Source: Buxus sempervirens
Taxonomy: Eukaryota > Streptophyta > Magnoliopsida > Buxales > Buxaceae
DNA: 64,000 nt
Reading direction: 5' to 3'
Assembly: GCA_947561395.2 (NCBI GenBank)
Contig: OX387187.1
Coordinates: 36,065,829-36,129,828, forward strand
The position numbers were made by a program, and so were the translations under genes. The notes under the pieces were generated by a model. That model was not told the origin of the DNA, made no database searches, and saw only the letters and a program-made list of their open reading frames with translations. This document shows, piece by piece, positions 1-12,600 of the stretch. How positions within the stretch are numbered: position 1 is the stretch's first letter; every line of letters starts with the position of its first letter.

Positions 1-652
1 ATACCCAGGTATTCAGAAGATTAACAAAATGGGAAAAGAAAAAATGAGTTAACACATTAGAGGATCTCTATTTGAGTGAAAATAACGACAAATTCTAGGT
101 GAAAATATGATAAGTCGAAGATGTGTAAGGCTCCTTATCTCTTTTTTAGCATAGATTTAAAAACTTCAAGATTATTGAGAACAACTCACTTTTGATCTTT
201 TATTTCTGTCCTCAGTCAAGGAATCAAACTGATAAAGAAACAGAAATCATGGAATCAAAGTTGACTACCAACTGAAGACCTTAATTATTTTTCCAGAATA
301 ATAATTCCTTGAAAGGAATTTGGAAAACTAATATCCCCATTTTCAGAGAAGTTACTATGACGCCATTTTAAAAGATTTAGAAAAACAATTAAATTTTCAG
401 GTCAACTTAGAGAAAGATCTTGCAGGATCAATCTAAAAACAAGATTAAAAAATTAGCAAAAACTAATCCAAAAATTAATCTGAATTCTGAAATAACAAGT
501 CTCAGTCAATCATGTTTGCAAGACCCAACTCCTATATTTGATATACAATGTAACTACAGAACAAAAAAAGGGAAATTAAGATCCAGGGCTTGAAACATTG
601 CAGAAAAAAGGTGTAAAAGAAGATTCAAGAATGACATGCCTTCAGAAGCTAC
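1..652 (-). other. Intron of AP2M (partial)
   Basis: AT-rich sequence downstream of the donor at 652 (AAAAG|GTAGC on minus). I looked for the next conserved AP2M exon on minus and did not find it. No other feature is seen. Confidence 0.6.
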
Positions 653-3600
653 CTTTTAGTAGGACGGGATTTAAGTTGTGATTCTTTCTCAAGACCAATT
701 TTATCATTTAATCCCAACTTCAAGTCAGGCATTCCGGATAGGAAGCACTTCATAAGAATCTTTCCAGTCACATCACAGCGCAGAACACTACCTATAACCA
801 CCAAGACAGATATGAGACCAAACAGTAAAAAGGTCTACGCAAGAAAAAATAAATAAATAAGCACCTGGGACAATCATTAAATACCTTTTGAGGACATAAG
901 AAGATTAACACTTTCCACTATATCCAAAAATACCTGTAAAGCATTAGTGTGAAAATATGGACGAATGGCTGTGTTATTATTAGATTCAGAACAGAAAGAA
1001 AATAGCAGTCACCTCATTCTTCTTATAAACAAGGCCCTCACGCCGCCAGCCAACAGCACCAGTAACTTGTAGAGTTGCATTGGGTACTGGTTTATCCAGA
1101 GGCTAATTTAGAAACAAAGAATTAGAAAACCCCCGGTAGTTGATTTTAAAATCAAATCTTGCACAAACAACCATTTTAAGAGACTATAATCCATGTGAAA
1201 ACCAATAAAATGATATCCGTAATACCATTTAGACTCCAAAATGAAAAAAAAAAGGGATCTAACCTTAGTTGAGAATGGTGAACGAACCCCTTCTTGAGTT
1301 ATGTAAAGCTTCAAAATTTCGGGAGAAAGATTTTGAGGGTAACCAAAGTCCATGATTTCTGAGGCATTTATGAGAATCAAAATATTAATACATATGTCCA
1401 TAAAAATTTTGAAGTCGGTATTATAGAATATTTGTCCACCGACCATCTGTCAATTAATTTAGAAGACAAGGAACCACTGGGGAAGGGGGTTGCCTATGAT
1501 TGAATGACAGATTGATTGACCTTCAAATAATGCTCGATCAAAGGAATGAATCACTGTCCATATTCGTAAGTATAGGGATTGTACCATCATTTTGTTAATA
1601 CAAATAAAGTTTACAAGGAAAAATAAATGGACCGTCTAACTTCTAGTCCAAAACGGTTCTAACCATGCAATAAAATAGCATATGAGTAAAAATATATACC
1701 ATCCAAAAGCTCATAAATCAGAACAAAGTTATTACGAATAGCATCTTCATCAAATGCACCACCAAAATATGATTTAAAAAGTGCAACGGCCTGCATATAA
1801 GATACAAAGTCATTGGTATCAGCTATCACAAAAAAATTAATAATATACCAGGAAAACAATGACCTAGGACTTTACCATTGCCATGGGTCTAATTATCAAG
1901 TGGTTCTATCTCTTTGGGCCTAACGGAAACGAAAGCAACATAGTAAAACTTATAATTGCAAAGATCTTGGCAAATACTCATGTATGCATGATTGATGCAC
2001 AGATAAAACCTTTCAGTGCAGCTTTTCACATGAAGTAATGCTTTACCACCCAATAGAAGGCAGAGATATGCTATAAACTTATTGGTATTAAATGAAATAT
2101 AGAATCATAAATTGATTCCAAATCAGCATATTGCAGTCTCCAAACTAGAATCTCATTAATGAAAGGCAATAATATCAAACATAAGCAATTATTTACTAAA
2201 TGAAATATACAATCATAAATCAAATCCAACTCAGCATATTGCAGCATGAAAACTACAAGCTCCTTAATAAATAGCAATAATATCAAACATAAGCAATTAT
2301 TTAAATTCAAAGCCAAAACCACACTAGTAAGCCGATACAGGCTGATTCATCAGAATCTGAAATTATCGACCGATTTGGGCAGAAATGTAAAAATCTTTCT
2401 CATTATCACAGTGGATCCTAAAAAAACGAGTTTATATCAAATAAAGTATATACTTATGTCTAACAGATCTAATGAAGATACACTATATTAGCAATTTGAA
2501 GCCAAATATAAGCTGTCTACAGAAGTTAAATCATGAGTAATGATTTTGGGATGTGAGAGGAATGAGCCAAACATTACTCAGAAAAGGATCACGTAATAAA
2601 ATACAGGTGTAGATGAATGGTATTTCGGAAAAAGAAAAGCATTCTATCAATCAGGATGGGATAGTAGTCTTTAAATCTTATGACGTATGGAAACATTTTC
2701 CAACACATCCGCCATTTGTAAACGGCATTGTACAAGACTTTTAATGTGGGAACATGAATCCTGAACATTTGTTCACTGTGAAAGTTAAGGATGGCTTCTC
2801 CCCTCGGTAAGCTAAGCCAAGGACTTTGAATCAAGATCAAGAAGGCACCGATTGCCCAATAATTTTTCAGCAAGAATAAGATGCTTTATGGGATGATGCC
2901 TTCCCCTTCAATCTAACTAGCCCCAGCGCCAGCAACCAGAAGTACCAATAGGACAACACTTGGGATAAATGCATGGACATTGAAACTTAGTAAATGGATT
3001 TAAATTTTAGTATTGTGTCAAATCAATGTGGAATTTTTGTTTTCTACTTTATATTTTTCACAAAAAAACTTTGCTAATTTCAATTTTTTTGCCAAAAATA
3101 TTTTTAAAATTTTTTAACAACATTGTTAATATTTTTCAACTATTTGACAAAAAAATATTAAATTTTAATTTTCTTCAAATTCAACATAGAAATTTATTTC
3201 CTTATATCAAGGATGTTTGGACTCAAGTCACACATGGAAACATGTTAACTATAACAGTTTCCTGTTGAGTGCAGGTAACACACATAAAAACACATGATTT
3301 TTTTGGAAATATACCCATTTCTCAAATCCTACCTAAAAACTAGACAAAATGCATTTACATGCGTTGATTATATGCACGTTACATAATAAATTATTGGGAA
3401 ACTTAACCTTATAAAGTTATGAGTCTTGTGATTTTTGTTATATTTTGAAATCTTTTTAGTGCTGGTTTTCATTATTCAATATATTTGGGGTCATCCGGAA
3501 GTTAAGAACCATTATGGATTTTTTTTACAATATCAATATATCATCTATTCATATGTAGTAGTAAGAATTATTTACACATTTAAACTTGTCCCAACTTGTG

Positions 3601-6600
3601 TTTATGAACTGATTTTGTAACATTAGAGATTAAGTATCTACATGGTTTATAAAATTTTCCTCACCTTTAATTTTTGTTTCACAATTCCTTCTTTTCTCCA
3701 CCATCATCATCATTATCATCGTCATCATCATAAGCTAGACCCCACCACCAAGTAAAAAAATTTTATGACCAATAAAAAAAATTACGATTTCAAGGGGATA
3801 AAAATATAAACACTGATTTGTTATTGGAAATAGTGCAAAAACTGCATCAAAGAGAGAAAGTTCATTAGCCACTACAAGTACAATTATTTCTTTCTTTTAA
3901 CCCCCATTTTATGTTTTTGTTTTTTTCCTTTTTTTTTTTATGTCCAGTTTCAGTCACAGAAGCTTAAAAAATGGAGCAATTAAATACTTCATATTTTAAG
4001 GAAAATGAGATGTACTATTCTAACTTCAACATTGGTATTTATGAATTTGTATATTCATGTATGAATAAGTTTTAATTTGTAAGAATTTACTTCTGATAAA
4101 ATATATGTAACTTCTAAATCTGAATTATGGGATACATAAATAAGATTAAAGGACACATCCTCGTGACTCGACCATGCGATCCGATTTAACCCTCTGACTT
4201 AAAATGAGAATTCTGTTCTGGTAGGCAGCTCGTATCTGGCCGAAAATTCTGTTAGCTATATATAGCCCAATCAACTATACATCTGAAGTGGTATTATGAC
4301 TCAGTTATGATCATATTTGACTAGGGTAGATTTGTTAAGTTATATTTGACATGTGTGCTGATTATAAACTCTTCTTATAAGTTATATCTCTTATTTGTTT
4401 TAATTTCTATCTCTCTGAAATTTTGTAAGTGTTCTGTATTATGTCTGTATTATTTGTTTTAGAAAATATGTGATATGTTTAAGTTACTAACATGAATGCA
4501 TGAATTATTGTTTATTGGGATCCTTAGATCTTATCATTTTCTTTATCTATATATTGAATTTGTTTGAGACCGAAGAACTATGGGTTGAGCTAAACTAAAA
4601 GAAGGGTAATCCCAGTCAATAGATCGTCAATTGCTGAAAGAGAGCTTTTGGCTATGTCTTGTTTCTGATGTTGATGTATAGACAAGATTCTGTTCAAATC
4701 CCAGTATCTGTCAGCACATTAGTCTATATATGTTTCAATTTAGTTTAGGTACATATTTCAGTTGAGATACAATGTTTGAAATTTGATTAGTTGTTTGTGA
4801 GTCTTCCATTATTTTTGTTTATTTTCCTCACACTCTAATGTTTTGTTAACATGTTACCTATTATCTATCAAGATATTCATCAGTCTAATATGATAAACAG
4901 TGATAATCTCAAAGTCTCAGTCATCTTTGGAGCTAACACAACAACCCAAGATTTGTGGTGTCACAACCACCCCCTTCATAGTGCAAGCTTTCTGATATCC
5001 TTTTCCATTGTATCTTGGTTCCAATAAATCTTCACAGCCACTTACCTACGATGAACATATTAATCCACTTAACTTTCCAATGCCAAAACCCTAGAATTTT
5101 GGGCTCACAAACCTATCCCAATTAACCTTTTCTATCTCCTTTCCCAAACCATAGGAAATAATGTGCCAAACTCTACAAATTTCTATCATCTTCCCTGATT
5201 TTCAAAGATAGACATGAAATAATCACCAAATTGTTCTTGACAAGAGTTGGCATCACACTAAAAGAGAGGAAAGACCAACTGGCCAACCTCTTCTCCATTC
5301 AGATGGAAAATCTAGAATTCTAATTTATATGGAGGCACCAAAGATGCATGGAAAAATGAAGTTTACCATGGAAAGCATGCAGAAAAGATATTAAGAAGAT
5401 GCCGGGTACCTCAACAACAAACTTGAATGCACATGCAACATTAGCATTGCTGCTGACAACAATCACAATGTATACATTGCTGATTCTCATGTAAAAGAAG
5501 GAGCAACCTCCAATCTGTCGCACAGGGCATGTACCCAGTTCTTTTGTTTGCATTATATGCGTCCGGAAGGCATCCACCATATTTCCACTGAATCAAAATT
5601 AAAATCAAAAAAATTAACCAAAAAAATGAAGGTATAATTCTAATCATATGCTTAGCTACCAACAGAATCCAAAATATCAATCTAAGAAGATGCATGAAAT
5701 AAATGGTATAGAAAGTTGAATAAATAGTAAATATGACTAGCATTGCATGGATGAAGCATGACATAATTAAAGATCTATGGAATAGTCATAAACAGCAACT
5801 TCTTCTACAAAAGAATTTACTGGAGGTGGTGACTTATGAACCTAATCCATATGTTTGAGGAAGTGGCTAACTGGGTTTTGACTTTATAACCACGTGGCCT
5901 ATGATTGTTGGTTTCTTCACAAGGAGTTCACAACCGAGAAGTAGGCTAGAATTCTTTGAGTTTGAGTCCCCAAAATGGAAATAGTCAAGGGCTGTTGGAC
6001 CCTATGTGTTGAAAGACCCTAAATCCCACAAGTGCACACATGAGCATCCCGGATAGTCTAATCCCTGCTGATGGGTAAAGCGGAATCCAAAGGGCATTTG
6101 ATCCTAGCCAAAAGGTAGGTTATTCTAGCAGTGTGCTTGACTATAAGACCAATTAAATTTGATAAGAAGAACCAACAAGTGCAAGTGGTTATTTGCTTAC
6201 CTTCTCAGAAAAAATTAAAAGGCTTTTTCAGGTAAATGGTTACAATGTAGAGTTGAAAGAAATAGTATGTGGAGAAGAGTCACTAGAGCAAAGTACAGTT
6301 GTAGCCCTTGTGGCTCGAGCACCAGAGACTACATGGCACACATGCATGTAAGCTTGGAAAGGGGTCTCCAGTATATTTGAGTTTGTTGTTAGAGCATCCA
6401 ATACACTGTGAGGGAAAAGGCCACAGAAGGATGGTATTGTTGTGGAATATATACTGTAAGCAATTTGTTGGATCATTTGACAGGAGACAAATAGAAGGAT
6501 TTTATAGGGGAATAAAAATAACACACAATCAATCATCTCCTATCTATTCTATTTCAATGGACTGTTATTCTTTTCCAATTCATAACACTTGCTTTGCTCT

Positions 6601-7295
6601 TCACACACGAGATTGGGACCTTATTTGTTATATGGATCCTGTTAATTAGTTCGTGTGTATTTATGGATGGTTGTCATTTTTTGCAGGAATACACTTCATG
6701 TATATACGATTAGTTTTTCCAGGTTGTTTTTGATATAGTTTGGATTGTCCTACCTCTCCCTTCAGAATATGCGTGTAGGTGTGTGTATGCGCGAATTAGT
6801 GCCAAACCACCATCTATTTTGGTGTGCCTATAACATCCATCTTACTAAGCCGGATGTTTGAATTCAAAGCTTCAAGATGTTTGCCTTCATCTATATATCT
6901 GTGTATGCTTGTGTGCGCATGTACGTATGTGTGTTTGCATATCCAATCAGACTTTTGTATTCGTTATTCAACATAAAACAGATAACAGAAAAAAATTTTA
7001 AAACAATACCGACTACGCCTCAGCCATATCATCAGGGGAAAAAAAACACAGTTTCAATCACCCTTCAACGCAACAAGCTCTAATCGTTTTGGCACCTACC
7101 AACTAGCAGAACAGTGTTGAATGTAAAATGTTTAAAACTTTCAGTGTAAAATCAACCCGAAAAAGGGGGAAAAAACAAAGAGGACGAAAATAATGAAATT
7201 ATATGATCTTACCCAACATCATCCCGGTACAGGCGATTTATGAGAACATCGCCTCTGAGATTCAAGAAATATATAGCTGAAGCCGCCACCGGCAT
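653..7295 (-). CDS. AP2M: AP-2 complex subunit mu (clathrin adaptor medium chain), 5' seven coding exons
   Basis: This is the mu (medium) subunit of the plasma-membrane AP-2 adaptor, which links cargo tyrosine motifs and lipids to clathrin in endocytosis. Coding exons read on the minus strand are 7295-7213, 5587-5410, 1790-1700, 1358-1264, 1102-1013, 933-885 and 791-653. All junctions are GT-AG with matching phase. The start is the ATG at 7295 ([20 protein letters not shown]). The N-terminal longin-like part ([29 protein letters not shown]), the linker and the start of the C-terminal cargo-binding domain ([29 protein letters not shown]) are intact and very close to the Arabidopsis protein as I remember it. 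The C-terminal half, starting at the expected SGKT segment, is not found between 1 and 652 and must lie beyond the window. The first two introns are large (1.6 and 3.6 kb). No stops or frameshifts were seen. Identification is firm; exon edges were placed by eye. Confidence 0.95.
2090..2305. repeat. Diverged tandem duplication, period 108, in an AP2M intron
   Basis: Two copies begin at 2090 and 2198 with AAATGAAATATA, share TCAGCATATTGCAG and end with CAATAATATCAAACATAAGC. They lie within the 3.6 kb second intron and have no coding sense. Confidence 0.8.
5588..7212 (-). other. First intron of AP2M
   Basis: GT-AG intron of 1625 bases, donor GTAAGAT and acceptor TTTTGATTCAG. It contains short open frames on both strands, none with a recognisable domain, and no transposon terminus that I could see. 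Confidence 0.7.
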
Positions 7296-7620
7296 ATCCA
7301 ATCCAGTGAATCGAAAACTGAGAACTCCAATAAGCTTCAGAAACCCCAACGAAGAGCGAACCAGAAGGGATCAAAGACCCAAAATTCAAACGAGTAGGAA
7401 CAAGATGATGTCGATTTCAAATCTGATCTAGGGTTTCCAATAATGACCGACCTTAGGGCATCTGAATTTCGAACTATGTCATAGCTTCTCAGATCGTCGT
7501 CGTCGTTGTCTGTAAGAGATCGTGTTGTCTGTAAGAGATCGTACTTTTCAGTTTTCAGGTTGATGAATGAAAAATTGAAGGGGCCGCTGGAACACGCTTT
7601 CTAGATGTCGCACGTGTTAA
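7296..7620 (-). promoter_or_regulatory. Probable 5' leader and proximal promoter of AP2M
   Basis: This lies immediately upstream of the AP2M start on minus. It contains a short duplicated stretch (TGTCTGTAAGAGATCGT twice, 7506-7545) and the trinucleotide run GTCGTCGTCGTTG. Extent of the transcript is inferred from position only; no clear TATA box was assigned. Confidence 0.4.
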
Positions 7621-7845
7621 AGTCAAGGACATTGACGGACCGGCGCTGCAAGTCGAATGCGTGGCGGCTAGGCTCGTCATTGTGATTGGCTGGCTAGTCA
7701 TGAGCGGCGCCTGATATAAATTTGTACTTTGCAACTATTTATGAACCCAAATCTGATTTACATGGGCTTTACGCGCTAGGTCTTTTTGTCTTGGGCCAAA
7801 CCAAGATCACGGCCTGGACCAAATCAATCAATCTATCAATATCTA

Positions 7846-7900
7846 TACTATATATGATGAGCATAGGTCCCTTGGGAAGCGTGCCAATCTTAACTTGCCC
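7846..7900 (+). repeat. Isolated copy of a TCTATACTATATAT... terminal motif
   Basis: Reads TCTATACTATATATGATG followed at once by CCCTTGGGAAGCGTGCC. The same start occurs at 20021 (+), 21957 (-), 38796 (+), 44657 (-) and 50893 (+). The form (TC start, preceded by A) resembles plant Helitron 5' ends. No 3' partner was found here. Confidence 0.5.
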
Positions 7901-8464
7901 CTTTCCTTAAAAAAACCCCTTACAAATCATTGTTATGATTCTTTAATAAAGAGGTATAAAAGTCATAACTGCCTAATTCTTGTAAAACTTCAGTGGTTGT
8001 ACAACTGATCCCTCGCTTATTTTTCTACATACGGGCAATATTTCACATGCACTTTGCTAGTTCAAACTACACTAAGACATCCTTTGGTGTTCATTCTAGG
8101 AACTTATTCCGTGTGGCATGAAATGAGTTTCAAGGCTTAGAATGAGTTCATGTAATAAAACGGATTGGTTGCAATTTGAGAATGAGTTTTCTCAAAATAA
8201 GTTCCCAAAATTGCTCTTGTCAAAAAAAAAAGTTCCAAAAAATGCACTAAAGAGAGGAATCACCCTATATCTGTTTTTTAGTTTTTAAAAATTCATTTTG
8301 CAAAAGTGCAACAACATACTTGTAATAATTAAAACTTTGAAGGATATACTTAAAACTTGTTTTAAAGGCTTCTTTACATGAAAAGGTTAATATAAAAAAA
8401 ATTGCTTTAATGAGTCATAAGTTGAGATTAAGTAGTTAATTAATCAATACCAAATGCAGTCTTA

Positions 8465-8810
8465 GACTTGTTATTTATGAAAAATTCCTTTAAGTTAAAA
8501 CAATGGCCGAACTATGGTATATATAACCTCTACAAGAATGAATGTCCTTCACTAGCCCAACTTCTCTTACTTGCACAAACTCATTTTGGGCCATTTTTCC
8601 CAAATCCAAGATAAAATCTAAATCTTTTTTTTTTTCATCGGGGACTTGTTATTTATGAAAAGTTCTTTTAAGTTAAAAGCAATAACAGAATTGTAATATT
8701 TATAATCTCTACAAGAATAAAATGTCCTCCGCTGGCACAACTTCTCTTTAACTTGCACAAACCCGTTTAGGGTAACTTGGACCCAAATCCAAAATGAATG
8801 CTAAACGAGG
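8465..8810. repeat. Diverged tandem duplication, period about 179
   Basis: Copies start at 8465 and 8644 with ACTTGTTATTTATGAAAA and share TAAGTTAAAA, CTCTACAAGAAT and CAACTTCTCTT. They lie in the intergenic space between AP2M and the next gene, which otherwise holds nothing recognisable from 7900 to 9330. Confidence 0.75.
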
Positions 8811-9330
8811 CCTAACTTTGTAACACCCAAGCAAGTCAATTTTGGCCTAACATAAAATATTTGATTAAAATAAAAGCAAATGGCAGAAAAAATCTCTACT
8901 TTGTTTGTTGGAATTATGCATAGAGATTTGAAAATAATAGTAAAAGATTGTGTTTTTCCCCTTGAAAGTTGAAACCCAAACCTCTGGAGAAACTAGAAGA
9001 AAATAAGATAAATACAAAATAGCTTCCTCTGAGCCTCTTAACTCACTCTCTCTTTATTTCTTTTTACATGATCATGGTATTTCATTTATTTATTTTTTAT
9101 TGAGGATGTTGGTAATAATTGAAGCATTTAAGTTGATATATTAACCAAACAAAAATTAGGATTTGCCACCGAAAAGCAAAAGAAAACGTTTTTACAGTTT
9201 TTGAAATCCAACATTTTTCGGCGGTTTTGAAAATTTATCAAATAGCCACAAATGTAACATATTTTTGCCTCAAATCGATGTAAGCAACCAGAGGAACTGT
9301 TGAGAATTGCGAAATCAGTAAAATAAAAAA

Positions 9331-9540
9331 AGAAAAAATCTTTCTTCCTCGAAAGGCTCTCTCCTCTTCTTTTCATCTTTCTTGTTTTCCGATCCAGTCT
9401 TTCAATTCGAAGATCCTTGTAGAGAAAAATCTTTCTCCCTTGAAGGGCTATCTCCTCAGCTTCACCTTATCGTTTTCTCATTTTTTTTTGTTTTCCGATC
9501 AAGTCTTTAAATTTTTCGAAGATCCTTGTGGATTCGTTCA
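9331..9540 (+). repeat. Tandem duplication, about 90 bases, in the leader of the 9618 gene
   Basis: Two units begin at about 9331 and 9422 with GAAAAATCTTTCT and run through GAAGATCCTTGT. They are CT-rich and end less than 100 bases before the ATG at 9618, so they probably fall in the 5' untranslated leader or core promoter. Confidence 0.7.
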
Positions 9541-9617
9541 AAGTCTTAACTGACAGCCGCTATCTCATCCTGTCATTGCATCTCTTTCTGGATATCTTTG
9601 TCGATTCGTAGAGACGG

Positions 9618-12600
9618 ATGGGATTTCTCAGAAGAATCGCTGGCATTCTAGGGTTCTTGAAGGACGATGCGCACGAAGCGAACGACGAAGAAGACGACAC
9701 GGATGACCATCGTAATCGGTCTGATAAGTCGGAATCGCGCCGTCCCACCAGAGGGTTTAGCGTTCAGGCCCCTACAGCTGTCGATAGAACTCGTTTGGGT
9801 CCTGTTCTCACTCCATGTAAGCCTGGCGAAGGCGGAATTCAGGTAATTATCTCTATTTATGAGTGTATTGTCGATTTCTTAATTTTTTTTTCGATTTCTT
9901 TTTTTTGTTGTTGTTGTTTGGTTCTTTATTGTTCGAAAATTTGATCGCTTACAATTGCAAAATCGCTTTTTTCAAGCGAAATGGTTATTGTTTTGCGCTG
10001 AATTGTCCACCTTGAACTAGTGTGCTAATTGAACTGGGAATCCTGTCACGAGATACTCATTGCAATCCATTTATATGTATGTATATATGTGTTTACAAGT
10101 TCTCAAGAATAAAAGTTTGTATTTTGGATATTTTAATAGTTATGATGTTTGAGTGATTGGAATTTGCTGAGGCTACCGGTAGGCAGTAGTTCAGGGCATC
10201 TTTACGAGCATGGAGACTCTTCTGAATATAAAAATTCTAGGAATCAGTCGAGTGTTACCATGTAACATGTTGAAAGTGAACTATCTCTTAAATATCTCAA
10301 ACTGATATGGAATAACTTTATCAAAGACCTTAGGTGCTAATTGGTAAATAAGGGGAAAGATGTTATCCTATCCCAACCTACATTTCTTAAATGACGATTC
10401 CATATTAAATTTACTGACTGAAGTCATCTAGCAAGTGGACCAAAACTCAGGAGTTTCTCATTAGATCTTACTTTTCCAAAAGATTTTGCAAGGGTATTTT
10501 GTCACTTACGTAAAGGACTGGAGATAAACTTGACCCAATTTTCTTCTTGTTCTCATCATATGGATGCTACTTGGTGATTCCAATAGGAGAATATCATTAA
10601 TATAGAACTCTTATGCTTTTAGTTAGACCAAGTGGGCTTTTTGCAAGTATATGGTTACTTCTTCTAGAGTGTGATTGGAATGAAGCCAAAACTCAGCTCT
10701 TTTTGACGGTCCTCTAAATAAAATCATAATTGTAACTTATATATTAGTTGAATCTGCATTAGAAATACGTTGTATCAAGAGCTATGGATAATATGAAGGT
10801 CCTTCAAGGTTGTCTTGCATTATCAAACACTTTTCTTTGAAGATCTTGTATATCCTCTCTGCTGAGGTTGAAATTTAGGTGAAAAACATCTTTGCAGAGC
10901 TTACTGTCCTTGCATATATTTGCTATCTCCTACCCCTCCTTTTTTTACTTTTTTCTTTCTTTTTTTTTACTCTTTCTTCTGCCATAGTTTTTGGTCCCTT
11001 AAAAGTCTATTATGCCTATAAACGAGAGATAGAGGGCGGATTGAAAATGAACTGGTATCATAGTAAGAAATATGATTAATTGCTACTTACTCATCTATGA
11101 GATATGGATAATAGAAGATAATTCTGTTACAGAGATAGACCATGGAAGGATTTTGAACATTTAGAAAACAGTAATGAAGGGGTAGCAGATCCACTAGAAC
11201 TGGATTTATTTTGTTACAAAGCTGTCACTAAGTGGAAAGGTCTAGTTTCTAGATTGCCAGGTATAGCTCTGTGGTAGCAAGAAACCGATATTTTTCAGTA
11301 ATGTGACTTGCTGGGGAATGGATAATAACTCGTTTCTTCATACTCAAAGATTTGGTCTTGTTTTTTGCCTTAGTTTTGTATCGAAATATTAGATAACCAT
11401 AAACAAAAATGCAAGTCAGTTATATTTTTATTCTAGAAACGCTTAGTTTTTAGAAGCAATTGGTTCAATTGGGTGAGCATTCTAATATCCCTTCTAAATC
11501 AGGGAGAGAAAAAATGTCCACTCATAATCAGCAATTATTGCTGGAAGTTAGAAAATTGCGCTCGGAATTGCTGTAAAGATATCTAAGAAGACCTAGTATT
11601 TCTTCATTATATAGATCCATGTTGTATCCACACCAAGTGTTGTACTCAGGAAGTTTTGCATCCATGTCATAGTTTGATGTGAACCATAGGTTTGCACAAG
11701 AGGCTTTCAGCAGGTCAATGTTTATCATAGCTCTTTGTTGTTGTGACCGAGAATATTAATACCACATCAATAGTTGTTGTGAATATTGATGAAATAATAT
11801 GGCTGTACAGTTGTAATGAGTCAATGAACAGGGAGAAGTTACACTAAAATTTATTGTTTTAACCATTCTGTTTTTTTTTTATAAATAAACTTTAACCTGA
11901 ATATTAGAAAGTTTCCACAAAATTCTTAGAAAGATGTTTTAATATGTAAACATGTCGTATGTATATAAACTTCATCATTGATTCTTTTCACGAATCAATT
12001 TACTATTATATGTGATGCTGGAAGTTGCGAATGACTCCCTGGATTAAGACAACTCTAAACCACATACTTAGAATTTTTTTTAAACTGGCTGAAATATGTC
12101 AGCGATTGTCTAAAGACTCTAAACTTGAATACTGACTGTCAGATTCAAACCGGATCCAATACATTGAAAATTCAAAGGCTTAAAGAGAAGAGAGTGGTTG
12201 TTGCTGTATCCATTCAGATGGAATTTTTGAGAATTTTGAAGAAAAAACCATTTGTTCCTTGTAAGAAAATAAGCCCTAATTACATTTACAAACATCGCAT
12301 ATTGTGTTGCCAATGTCTTGTCAATGAGCGTGAAACGTCAACATTGAAGAAAATATGCCCTATATAATGTGATGGTGGCTTTTCCTATATAATGTGATGG
12401 TGGCTTTTCCATGATAGTGAAATTGATTTGAGTTTAAGAATCCAAAATAATGCTTGTATGCCTCACTGTTGGGGAATGCGTTATACAGAATGGATAGGCT
12501 ACAAAATAAGAATGAAATAAGGTTTCCTAGAGGGATTTCTAGGATATTGTCTAGCAGTTTCTGTTCCATTTGATTTCAATGGGTGGCTGTAGAGTCGGTG

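Noticed and set aside
6308-6649. 113-codon plus frame in the first AP2M intron
   Set aside because: Composition is ordinary but no family is recognised, and it lies antisense inside an intron of a conserved gene.
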